DNA of 64,000 nt from Emydura subglobosa (taxonomy: Eukaryota > Chordata > Testudines > Chelidae): the NCBI GenBank assembly GCA_007922225.1, contig ML680092.1, positions 124,001-188,000 of the forward strand. The letters are read 5' to 3'. The position numbers were made by a program, and so were the translations under genes. The notes under the pieces were generated by a model. It made no database searches. It was not told where the DNA came from and worked only from the letters and a program-made list of their open reading frames with translations. Below are positions 49,170 to 58,677 of this stretch, piece by piece. Every line of letters begins with the position of its first letter. The stretch's first letter is position 1.

Positions 49170-50220
49170 TGATTGCCAATGGGACATTAGTAGGATTAGC
49201 AGGAGCATTGCCAGCAGATCGGGGGAGGGTTGCCAACCTTGCGTTTTAGTTTTTACTGACATGAAGATCTGAAGTTGGGGTTTTTTGCTGACACGGTAAA
49301 CTTTTTACTGACATCATTAAAAATACCATAAACAATACAAGAATGTCACAAAAGTGTGTACTGGCTCGTGATATTCTGTACACAGGAATTTGGAATTACG
49401 CAATTGTTTTGACTGCAGTTAATTGATCAATCTGTTTCTTTGGGCGTGTGCAATAATAGAAAAACAGGAAATTGATAAAGTCATGATCAGCGTAGTTTTA
49501 TGATACAAGAAGTGATTCTGGACGAGAATCAATGTCAAAATACAATATGTTTTATTTCTACCCAATTTTACTGACATTTTCATTTCTTTATGGATTTACT
49601 GATACTGTTAAAATTGTACATTCTTTTACCGACTGTCAGTAAATTTATGGATGGTTGGCAAAGTGATTATTCCCTTCTATTCAGCATTGGTGAGGCCACA
49701 TTTGGTGTACTGTGTCCAGTTTTGGGACCCCCCACTACAGAAAGGATGTGGATAAATTGGAGAGAGTCCAGAAGAGGGCAACAAAAATGATTAGGGGGCT
49801 GGAGCACAAGACTTGTGAGGAGAGGCTGAGGTAACTAGGCTTGTTTAGTCTGCAGAAGAGAAGAGTGAGGGGGGATTTGATAGCAGTCTTTAACTACCTG
49901 AAGAGGGGCTCCAGGGAGGATGGAGCTAGGCTGCTCTCAGTGATGGCAGATGACAGAACAAGGAGCAACGGTCTCAAGTTGTTGTGGGGGAGGTCTAGGT
50001 TGGATATTGGAAAAACTTTTTTTAGGAGGGTGATGAAGCACTGGAATGGGTTACCTAGGGAGGTGGTGGAATCTCCATCCTTAGAGGTTTTGAAGGCCTG
50101 GCTTGACAAAGCCCAGGCTGGGATGATTTAGTTGGGGTTGGTCCTGTTTTGAGCAGGGGGTTGGACTAGATAACTCCTGAGGTCCCTTCCAATCCTCATC
50201 TTCTGTGTTTCTATGACCCT
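49170..50220 (+). mobile_element. CR1 3' fragment interrupted by a MITE
   Basis: 49,180-49,222 (AGGAGCATTGCCAGCAGATC) and 49,661-50,216 (GTGATTATTCCCTTCTATTC onward) together align with 61,050-61,440 and 62,117-62,325 of the long CR1. The reverse-transcriptase C-terminal part is visible ([48 protein letters not shown]). The end reads TTTCTATGACC. Confidence 0.7.
49226..49660. mobile_element. DNA transposon/MITE nested in CR1, TTGCCAACC ends
   Basis: TTGCCAACC near 49,230 is the reverse complement of GGTTGGCAA near 49,653. Inside, TTTTTACTGACAT recurs in direct and inverted forms (GACTGTCAGTAAA near the right end). It splits the CR1 sequence at the point corresponding to 61,092 in the long copy. 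Confidence 0.6.
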
Positions 50221-50389
50221 TAATCCATAGGATGGAGCAGGCACACACATGCCTTGCTGACATAGCTATGCCAGTTTATCTAATTAGTGGAGACTAGGCC
50301 TTTTATTTCAGTACAAGAGTGGGTTTTTTCAGTTTAGCTTATGTTGCTTGGGAAGGGGTTTAAGCTGAACCAAAAAAAAGTCACTCTTA

Positions 50390-50960
50390 GGGCATGTCTA
50401 CACTACCTTACTGCGGTGGCTGATGTCCACACTACCCTCCCTCTGTTGGTGGTGCACGTCCTCACCAGGAGTGCTTTCTCTGACTGAAGAGGGGCATTGT
50501 GGGGGGCTGAGAGACAGGGATCTCAGCTCCTCATCTGGAGCCCAGCTGCCCCCTAGGCTTCTTGCCTCCCTGCTCCCAGTCGGGAGCTGCGGGGCGGAAG
50601 CCAGCCAGGTCTTCTTGCCTTCGGTGGGGAGATCTGTGCCCACAGTCCGGTCGGCTGCTGTGTTTTCAGCAGGGAACCAGGATCCTGGGGGGCAGCAGGG
50701 ATCCTAGCAGGACGTGGGAAGCCTGGGCGGCAGCCCAAGCTGAGAGCCTGGCTTGGAGCAGAGACCTGGCAGCAGCCCCGCTGGGGAGCTGGTAGCCGGT
50801 GTTTGTCAATTTCAGGGAATTGACAAGACAGCCAACAGCAGATGTGTCTACACAGACACTGGCTTCCTAACTACAGGGACTTAAGCCCTACACCTCTCGT
50901 AGAGGTGAAGTTATGTTGGTGTAGTAGGGAACTTACACTGGCAGGAGCAAAGCTGTAGTA
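50390..50960. mobile_element. Probable MITE-derived segment with GGGCATGTCTACACTAC end
   Basis: Left end TTAGGGCATGTCTACACTAC resembles the ends at 41,071 and 18,441, and GATGTGTCTACACAGACACT recurs at 50,840. The right boundary is not clear. Open frames inside (50,423-50,795) have no recognised domain. Confidence 0.4.
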
Positions 50961-50999
50961 TAGATAATCACATAGTGAGGTCGACATAAGTCTTCTCAA

Positions 51000-51750
51000 C
51001 GACCCCTTCATGATCCCCCTATACTCAGCCCTGAGACCCAAACATACCCTCCCTAAGCCCCCATAGTCTCTCCTCTTCCACCCCCAAAATAGACCCCTTA
51101 GGGACAGTCTAAATAACTCCCTTAGAGCCACCCAAAACCTTCTCATTGACTCCCCAGTATAGACCCCTCAGAACCCCTAAATAGCCCCCTTAGGGCCCCC
51201 AATATCCTCCCCTCATGAACCTGAAAAAACAGACCCCCTCAGAGAGCCCCAATATTCCTGCTGATGGACCCCCCCCCCGAGGCTAATCCAATTTGCCCCC
51301 CATTCAGCCAGCCCCATCTTCCCACCCCCATGACAGTTGGGGCCATTACTGCCCCTCCCCCCCACCGTGCACTGCAGTTGAAAGGTGGGGGAGGGGTGGC
51401 GTAATGGTTTTAACTGACACAGGAGGGGGGTGAGGGGGATCGCAGGGGGTTTCGGGGGCTCATGGGGGAATATTGGGGTCCTTCCCAGGGGATATTGGGG
51501 GTGTCTTTGAGGAGGTTGGGGCACTCAGGGGACTTTGTGGGGTCTCCAAAGCTGATATTGGGGATCCATGGAGGAATGTTGGGGGTCCACAGTAGGGCTA
51601 GGGAGTCCCTGACAAGAGCTCTTAGGGTAGCCCTTATGTGGGTGTTGGAGAATCTGAGGGGAGATATTTGGGGCCATTCAAGGTACCTAGTATGAGGTCT
51701 CCCAAGGTTGTGTATTGGGGTGTCTTTGAAAGAGATATTGGGGGGTGTCT
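51000..51750. repeat. Long imperfect palindrome built from a CCCCAATATYCC minisatellite
   Basis: The left half is C-rich with CCCCAATATCCTCCCC and CCCCAATATTCC; the right half is G-rich with GGGAATATTGGGG and GGGGATATTGGGGG. The inner arms are the clearest: GCCATTACTGCCCCTCCCCC at 51,342 faces GGGGGAGGGGTGGCGTAATGG at 51,387, and TGACAGTTGG faces TTTTAACTGACA. The centre is near 51,375. Confidence 0.6.
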
Positions 51751-51839
51751 CTGACCAGGCTATCTGTATGTAAGAAGCACTAAACTCTTACACAATCGTG
51801 TAAAAGCATAAGGTCTGGAGGGGAGTAGGGAGCAGTAGT

Positions 51840-51960
51840 TATAGCAGGGGACTAGGCAGAGAGTGGGGTTTAATGGATTTGAGCAGAGGGAGTTGGGAGT
51901 CAGGACTCCTGGGTTCTATCCCCGATGTGGGAGGGGAATGGGGTCCAGTGGTTAGGGAGG
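51840..51960 (+). repeat. MIR-like SINE units
   Basis: GTCAGGACTCCTGGGTTCTA-TCCCC with GGGGTCCAGTGGTTAGGGAG, forward orientation. Confidence 0.6.
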
Positions 51961-52319
51961 GTCGTGACTCAATCTCCAAGATAAGACTTGTGGCCCTGTT
52001 GGCCAGAGCTTCCTCCCCAGAGCCCCTCTCTGACTGCAAAACTCACACCCTGACTGTGAATCTCATCCTATTCAAAACAAAATGCAACTCGCTGGCTTAA
52101 TTTAGCAATCCCCCACCAAAGAAACCAACCACCACAACAAAATCTCCATATGGGGTGAGGGGAAGACACTTAAAATATGTAAGTTGCATGGGGAAAAATG
52201 TTAGACACTTGTATTCAGATATCACCATAGTATGCGAATGTGGTATAAAAACCCTGGGTTCCATTCCCGCCTCTGAAAGCCAGCCCAACCTAGACAGTCC
52301 CTGCAACGTCTAGGGCAGG

Positions 52320-52620
52320 TTAGGAGGGATGGGGGTTGGGGGCCGTTTGCCTCTAGGGCACCAGTTTTAACCCATCCCCAGGTTGGGAGGACTGGTAAGC
52401 TTGTGTATGTGGGGAGTGGGTTTGGGGCCTTTCCTCTACTGGTTACCTCCAGGTTGGAAGGGCTGGTTGGGTGAGCAGCAAATGGGATGTGGCCCTTTTA
52501 CCTATAGAGCAGCAGCCTCTAATGCAACTCCAGGTTGGGAGACTGGTTAGCTGGCTGGAGCAGGGAATGAGATAGTGGGTCTTTTACCAATAGGGTACTC
52601 CCCTTTGCCATTAGTGATGT
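52320..52620 (+). repeat. About 80-bp tandem repeat, three to four units
   Basis: TTTGCCTCTAGGGCACCAG, CCAGGTTGGGAGGACTGGTA, then TTTCCTCTACTGG, TTTTACCTATAGAGCAGCAG and TTTTACCAATAGGG steps; the most diverged array of the family seen at 12,440. Confidence 0.5.
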
Positions 52621-52763
52621 CCCTCAGGCATGGTGGAGCAGAAGTTTTCCTGCTGCTGCCACTCTGATCATAAACATAGGATTCAATCTCCAGGATCTGC
52701 CTTTCCCCAGCTATAAAATGACCAGAAAAATAACAACGGTAAGGAATAGCTGTAAAAATCTCT

Positions 52764-53118
52764 CTTTATTTGTTCAAAAATAGGAATGGTACAAATCTCT
52801 GATCATCCTGAGCATGGAGAGGCAAAAGCCGCAAGGCACTGAGGCAGGAATTGGAGCAAGGCAGGAATGGCAGAGAAATGTGTCTGTGATGCGCCTGTGA
52901 CCATGGGTAGGTGCAGAGAGACCCCGGAGGGTGGCAATTGTATTTTGTCCCAGAGGTTGGTCAGATTCAGTTTGGTGCAGTGGACATAATGGTCAGAGCT
53001 GCGTTGTGGCAGGATCATGAGTTTTCTTTTGGTCTGTGTGTGGCAGGATTTGGGGCTCTTTAGATGGGAAAATGCATATTTTGTCCAGGATGTTTTTTTC
53101 TTCTTCATTAGATTCCCC
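52764..53118 (-). other. Possible minus-strand terminal exon with AATAAA
   Basis: TTTATT at 52,764-52,769 reads AATAAA on the minus strand. At 53,119 a minus-strand acceptor-like TTCTCCTTACAG precedes GGGAATCTAATGAAGAAG. The frames that follow (ending 52,991 or 52,803) show no known domain. It could be the 3' end of the pyrin-domain gene upstream, but this is not shown. Confidence 0.3.
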
Positions 53119-53189
53119 TGTAAGGAGAATTTGGTAGGATGTGATTAGCAAAGCATTTTTCCTTATGCAAATCACAAAGCACTTTAGAG

Positions 53190-53770
53190 TCATAAAGGCA
53201 TAGAGGTTAATGCCAGAAAGGACCACCAGATCATCTAATCTGATCTGTATATCACAGGACACCAACACCAGCCAGCACCCACACACTAAACCCAGAAACC
53301 GTAATTAGACCAAAGTATTACAGCCCACAGGAGACTAGTCCATTATGTGCCAGAGGCAGAGAATAAGAGGGACCGAGGTTCTCCAATGCTCAAGACCCCT
53401 GAAGTGGCAGGGAAATGATTAAATAAGATATACTCAGATAATCCTGGCAAGTGACTGGCACTCACACATTGCAGAGGAAGATGAAACCCCAGCAAAGTCC
53501 CTGCCAGTCTGACCTGGGGGGGTTTCACCTATATATGGTGATCAGTTAGACTCTGAGCTAGTGAGCAAGAACCAGCCAGCCAAGCACTTGAGATATCAAA
53601 TGCTTGATGGCATCTCAGAGCCCAGGCCATCCCAGTTCATTGTTCTATCTCCAGCCATGCCATCCCTGATGCATCACAGGAAGGAGATAAAAAAAGCAAC
53701 TCCAGAATACATTGGGGGGAAACGTCCCTTCCTGATCCCTGCAGGAGGCTGTCAGAAACCTTGAAGCGTG
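53190..53770 (-). mobile_element. Reversed CR1-type 3' region
   Basis: AGAGTCATAAAGGCATAGAGGTT, then AATGCCAGAAAGGACCACCA and GATCATCTAATCTGATCTGT are the usual reversed CR1-type tail. Confidence 0.6.
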
Positions 53771-53799
53771 AGCTTTTTTAGGAGCAAAAAATTAGGGCT

Positions 53800-53950
53800 C
53801 TGTACAAAAGTCCAGCCACTTCCGGGGTGGGACATGGCAGCTGTATATTGACTACACAGCAACATTACACAGGAATTGCTCACCCAGTGATGACATACAA
53901 CCACTTCTGGAGTGGGACTGTTTAACTGTTTAACAGCCACATGGCAGTGC
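53800..53950 (-). repeat. Dispersed repeat related to 20,155-20,400
   Basis: CCACTTCCGGGGTGGGACAT and CCACTTCTGGAGTGGGACTG are two units with CAGCAACATTACACAG between, like 26,160-26,290. 53,950-54,400 holds a poly-A run at about 54,039 and a MIR-like scrap at 54,155-54,215. Confidence 0.45.
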
Positions 53951-54399
53951 TGGGGCAGGAGGATCCTATATTGGGGGGAAACTGCAGGAAGAATATGAAA
54001 ACTCCTGAGCTGGGCTCTGAGTAGGAGTCTGAGCTTGCAAAAAAAAAAAAAAAAGTATCACTGGATTTTTTCTGGCCGTGAGTGATCAAGGCTTTGCTTT
54101 AAAACCTCCTCTGAAAGACACCTGCAGAAGCAATCAGCCTTTAGCTCTAAAGGAGTGGGGTCTAGCGGTAAGAGCAGGAGTTGATTGGGAGTCAGGGCTC
54201 CTGTTTCTTTGATGCCCGATCTGTCACTATCTTGATGGTAAACCATCCTCTAGAAGCTTGAACTAGGACAACCTAAGCATTTTCTCATAGATTTCGAAAC
54301 TTCACATGCCAATAACTTTTAGAACTAACAAGGGGCTGGCTTGGACGTGGAGGCACCTTGATGGGAAACGCCAACTATCCTTTTCCCCAACACCCATAG

Positions 54400-54650
54400 C
54401 CAAGTTGTGCCTCCCACCCTGGGGCAGGATTGGAATTGGCACCCCCCCTAACAGGCAAAGGTCCCGTATCCCATTCCCCAGCCCTCCGTAGCCAGCCAGT
54501 CCCTGGATCAGGGGTTGGATTAGAACTGGCAGCCCCTGAGGGCAAAGACCCCATATCCCATTCTTTGCTAAGCCAGTCAGTACCCCTGATCTGGGGTGGG
54601 ATCAGAGCTGGCATCCCTAGGGGAAAGGCCCCTTATTGCATTCTCAGAAC
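54400..54650 (-). repeat. Reversed about 80-bp tandem repeat units
   Basis: ACCCTGGGGCAGGATTGGAA, GGCAAAGGTCCCGTATCCCA, then GCAAAGACCCCATATCCCAT and GGAAAGGCCCCTTATTGCAT at about 70-bp spacing. Confidence 0.55.
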
Positions 54651-54834
54651 CCAGCCAGTGACCCTGCTTTTAGCAGAGTTGTGCCCTGGAGCGGGGATCT
54701 CCTTGACAGCAGCGCCCTCTTGCAGCCTTCCTCCCAGAAATGGAAAGTGAAAGAAAGCAATGCTGCCCCTTTTCGGAGCCAGAGATGGGTGGAAAATGTC
54801 CAAAAGGCCCAATCCTGCTTCAGACCCCCCCTCA

Positions 54835-55108
54835 CCTCTTATACCCCCTCCAGCCTGGCAGCCAGTTGCCTCTGGTTGATGTCCTCCAGCACCTACCTGG
54901 CCACCTGGATGGCTCCCGTCTCCAGGTAGTAGCTGATCATCAGGTTGCACACATCTAGATAGTCTGCCTTCTCCAGTGGACCCCGAGGGATGTTGCTGCT
55001 GCCCAAGGGCAGCTGGGCCTGGTTCAGCTTGACCTTGAACTTCTTGAAGTCCATTTCTTCCAGCTCCTCCAGGACCTCCTCCAGCCGGTCCCGCATTCTC
55101 TTTGACAT
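54835..55108 (-). pseudogene. Pyrin-domain (PYD) exon, PYCARD-like, with in-frame stop
   Basis: From ATG at 55,108 the minus strand encodes MSKRMRDRLEEVLEELEEMD, then FKKFKVKL, IPRGPLEKADYLDVCNLM and ISYYLETGAIQVAR, the helices of a PYD. A TAG (54,893-54,895) then stops the frame, although the next codons still read VLEDINQRQLAARLEG, the expected last PYD helix, before a TAA. PYD proteins assemble inflammasomes by PYD-PYD contact; in human PYCARD lies near KAT8 and PRSS8. No CARD exon was found. The TAG is inside CAG|GTAGGT, a strong donor, so splicing there is an alternative. Truncated gene, pseudogene or PYD-only protein all remain possible. Confidence 0.6.
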
Positions 55109-55249
55109 TTCAGTGGCAGCCACAGCTTCCACTCTCTCCTTTTTCTCCTCCGTCCTCCCCTCTGCACACACAGTCCCCCTTCCTCTGCCGACTGTCACTG
55201 TGTCTCCTCCCCTGTCTCCTCCCTCCTTCCCCTACTAGCCACAAGGCCG

Positions 55250-56500
55250 GGCCACACTGGGAACCAAAGCTCCAAAAAGAAGCTGATTTCCTGTCTGTCT
55301 GTAACCCTCTCCAGCTCTGCGTGGGAAGTGCACCCTGAGAAAGATTCACCCGCTGGGTGGGGCTGAAACTGCCTTTCTCCCTTTCCCTCTCTCTTTCTGA
55401 CTAATTATTCTTGGCAGACTCTGTGAGCTAGCTGAGTTCCTTTAACTCTTTCCAGTCCCCTTAGATTGATTCTCTGTGAACATGCGATAATTTAGGGTGT
55501 GTTGCTAATGTTGTTTTGGTGTGTTTTTTAACCCAATGGAGCAAATGCACAGACACAAACAGAACATTTGAAAAGCAGTTCCCGTTCCCTTGGCCAATCC
55601 CTTTCCCCATCTTTCCACCTCTGACTCCTTCAAACTATACAGGTATAGTTAAATGCCATTAATGTGGACGCATTTTACCATTATAAAGGTGATTGTACTG
55701 GTATAGTTTACTCCTATAGGGGAAGGGAAATAAGCCATACTGGTCTAACTGCCTACACAGTACAGGTTGTATCAGGATAATTATTCTGGTAAAAAAATCA
55801 CTCACCTACCAGCAGTTATACCAGTACAAAATCTACGAGTAGTCCAAGCCTCAAATCTCCAGGGTCTACCAGTCTGATGCTAAAATTTTGCTAGGAAAAG
55901 AAAATAACAAGAGGAAACAATCTGAAAAGCTTTATAGTTTTGTATTATAATCAGAGAGAGATAGAGAATTCTTTGGGGATCCTGGTCTTGGGAAGGTGAA
56001 TGAAGAACACCACAGTGACCTAGCTGAGGTCTGTGTCGCAGCTTTTGATGAAAACTGCTGCTATCCTATTTATGTACTGTCCACTCTCAACTCTGTTTAA
56101 CTTGTAAAACCCACAACCCTTCAGAACAGCCTTACCTTCCACAATCTTCCCTAGATACACTCACTACACTGGCTTTGATCATTGCAGAAAAGCATAAAGA
56201 AGATTTAGGAGAGAAAAAAAAGGAAAGTCAGTGATTACAGTTACACCCTTCAGAATGAGGCCCTGAACCAAGTACTACTCTATAGTGGATAATTCAATTA
56301 TGTGCTCATTCAGAAGCTTTTTATTGATATGCTTTGAGTTTGAGGAAGGATAGGATCCTTTGCAATGGCTGATTTTCCACAGATATACAATACCTGTGTC
56401 CAGAGCACCCTTGCCAGCAAAGTCCTGGGGAAGGGATATATGGGGAACACACTAACCAATGCACTATGCCACAAGAATGATTAAAGGCTTAGAAAACATG
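55250..56500. other. Unassigned, with a TATACC/GGTATA MITE-like segment
   Basis: 55,635-55,850 has repeated ACTGGTATAG, CATACTGG and TTATACCAGTACAAAATC elements resembling a decayed MITE. The rest holds no recognised gene. Confidence 0.35.
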
Positions 56501-57340
56501 GCTTGTGGTGATAGATTCACCCCACATTGGCTCTGAGAGGGCTGAGGTAGGTCAGGCAGGCCCCATCAGCCAATTAGGCTGCAAGATGGGGGAATTAACG
56601 GTGAAAGGAAAGGTCTAATTAGGAGGTGAAAGGAAAGCTCTAATTAGCTCTAATTAGGAAAGCTCTAATGCCTGAGCAGAGGTGGAAAGGACTAGTATAA
56701 ATCCAGGAAGCTGGCTCCACCAGAGGCTGCTGCTGATGACAGAAAGTTTAGTTACTCCATTTAGGAGAGCAGGTAAGAAGGAGGGACCCTAGAGAAAGAG
56801 TAAGGACCCTAGAGGCCTGGTGAGAAGGGCGCACCCTGAAGAGAGCAGGGTGGAGTGGGAGTGACTGTGGGATGTAGGGTAGGAAGCAGCCAGGGGTAAG
56901 CAGCAAGGTTGGGGACTCAACAGACCGTGGCTGTATGTTGTAGGGTCCCTGGGCTAGAATCTGGAGTCTAGGGCAGGCCTGGGTTCCCCTACCTGCCTCT
57001 GGGGGAGTAGTACCAACAGGGCAGTGAACTGGAAGATTGCCTGGGTCACTTGCAGGAGTGACAGGGTCAGGGTACTGGGTGTGAGCACTGGTTGCCCCTT
57101 GAACAGAAGAGACTTTGAAGGACACTACCCTGGAAGAGGAGAGACACTGAGTGACCTAGCTGGAGGACTGAGTCATGAAGAGCCAACAGCAACACCTGGA
57201 GCAAAAGACAGGCTGTGGGCTGAGAGAGCACAGTGGGGTGTAACTGTAGGAAGAAGTGTTGGCCTTGCAGAGCTTATCCCCAGAGTGGCCAGGAGGAGGT
57301 GCCATCCTGTGATGAGTGGAGCACCCTGCCAGAGAGTCTA
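56500..57340. other. Unassigned; short GGAAAGCTCTAATTAG tandem and TATA-like site
   Basis: GGAAAGCTCTAATTAG-like units repeat at 56,606-56,670, followed by AGTATAAATCCAGG at about 56,694, a TATA-like sequence. The layout could be an LTR remnant but no paired copy or coding part was found. Confidence 0.35.
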
Positions 57341-57720
57341 GTCTATTTATCTTAATACAGAGAAGGTTGAAGGGTGACTTGATCACTGTCTGTAAGTAAC
57401 TACGTGGGGAACAAATGGGCTCTTCAATCTAGTGGAAAAAGTATAATATGAGTTAATGACTGGAATTTGAAGCTAGACCAATTCAGACTGGAAATAAGGT
57501 GTATATTTTTAACAGCGAGGGGGATTAATTATTTAAACACATTTACTAAGGGTCATGGTGGATTCTCCATCGCTGGCACTTTTGCAAGCAGGATTGGATC
57601 TTTTTCTAAAAGATCTGCTCTAGTTCAAACAGGAACTGTTTTAGGGAAGCTGTATGGCCTGAGTTATTACAGGAGTTCAGAAGAGATGATCACAATGTTT
57701 CTCTCTGGCTTTGGAGTCTC
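57340..57720 (+). mobile_element. CR1/L3-type 3' tail fragment
   Basis: TTTACTAAGGGTCATGGTGG-ATTCTCCATC and TTTTTCTAAAAGATCTGCTC then AGATGATCACAATG follow the order of CR1-type tails. It abuts the next element, so the open frame starting at 57,467 is a chance fusion. Confidence 0.55.
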
Positions 57721-57739
57721 TGAAACAATAGATACAGCA

Positions 57740-58669
57740 AAGGCAGACTCAAGGAGAGGGTGCAATGCAGAGAGGTTGCAGGATCCCACACCAGAGTGGG
57801 TAGCACTAAGACTAGAGACCCAAATATCAACCCTGCGTTGCATTAAAGAAAACAATGTCTTTCTCCATCGGTCACAGGCACAGTGTAAGAAAGATTCAGA
57901 AAAGGCCGGGCAGGGGAATCTGAAGAACGGGGAAGAAAATTGGCAGCATGTGACCTCTCGAAGAAAGAGAACCCATGTGCCCATCATGCAGATAGAAGTA
58001 AGGAATCGTTTTCATCCTCTCTGCACAAGTACTACGGCGGAGAACAATTTGGAGGATGCTTCGGAGGGAATGGATCAGAAGGAGACCTGTTTGATCAGAA
58101 GGCAAGGGATGCATTCTCCTAGGGACGGGGGTTCTACAACCACCATTCCCAAGAGGAAGAGAAGGGTGATGGTGGTCAGGGACTCCCTCCTAAGGGGGAT
58201 GGAGTCATCCATCTGCCATCCGGACCGGGAAACTAGAGAAGTGTGCTGCTTGCCTGGAGCTAGGCTTATGGATGTGACAGAGAGACTGCCAAAACTTATC
58301 AAGTCCTCAGACCGCTACCCCTTCCTGCTTCTCCACGTGTGCACCAATGACACTGCCAAGAATGATCTTGAGCGGATCACTGCGGACTATGTGGCTCTGG
58401 GAAAAGAGATAAAGGAGTTTGAAGCACAAGTGGTGTTCTCATCCATCCTCCCTGTTCAGGGAAAAGGCCCAGGTAGAGACCGTCACATTGTGGAAGTAAA
58501 TGTGTGGTTATGCAGGTGGTGTCGAAGAGAGGGCTTTGGATTCTTTGATCATGGAATGTTGTTCCAGGAAGAAGGATTACTAGGAAGAGATGGGATTCAT
58601 TTAACAAAGAGAGGGAAGAGTATCTTTGCAGACAGGCTGGCTAACCTAGTGAGGAGGGCTTTAAACTAG
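57740..58669 (+). pseudogene. CR1 ORF1 with esterase (SGNH)-like domain
   Basis: The C-terminal half shows the three SGNH-type blocks of CR1 ORF1: VVRDSLLRG, LLHVCTNDTA and GRDGIHLTKRGK. The usual forms are VVGDSLLRG and HVGTNDTA, so one Gly is Arg and another Cys here; the Ser, Asn and His positions remain. The N-terminal half is basic and without a clear domain. The frame is open, but the 5' end is missing, so the start is unknown. Confidence 0.7.
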
Positions 58670-58677
58670 TTTCGACA

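Noticed and set aside
50423..50795. Possible small secreted protein
   Set aside because: Lies in MITE-like DNA, has no recognised domain, and codon pattern is not convincing.
52803..53286. Possible CARD exon for the pyrin-domain gene
   Set aside because: Translations (SNEEEKNILDKI and others) do not show a CARD helix pattern; kept only as a possible terminal exon.
57467..57740. N-terminal extension of the CR1 ORF1 frame
   Set aside because: The DNA is the 3' tail of another CR1, so the joined frame is accidental.
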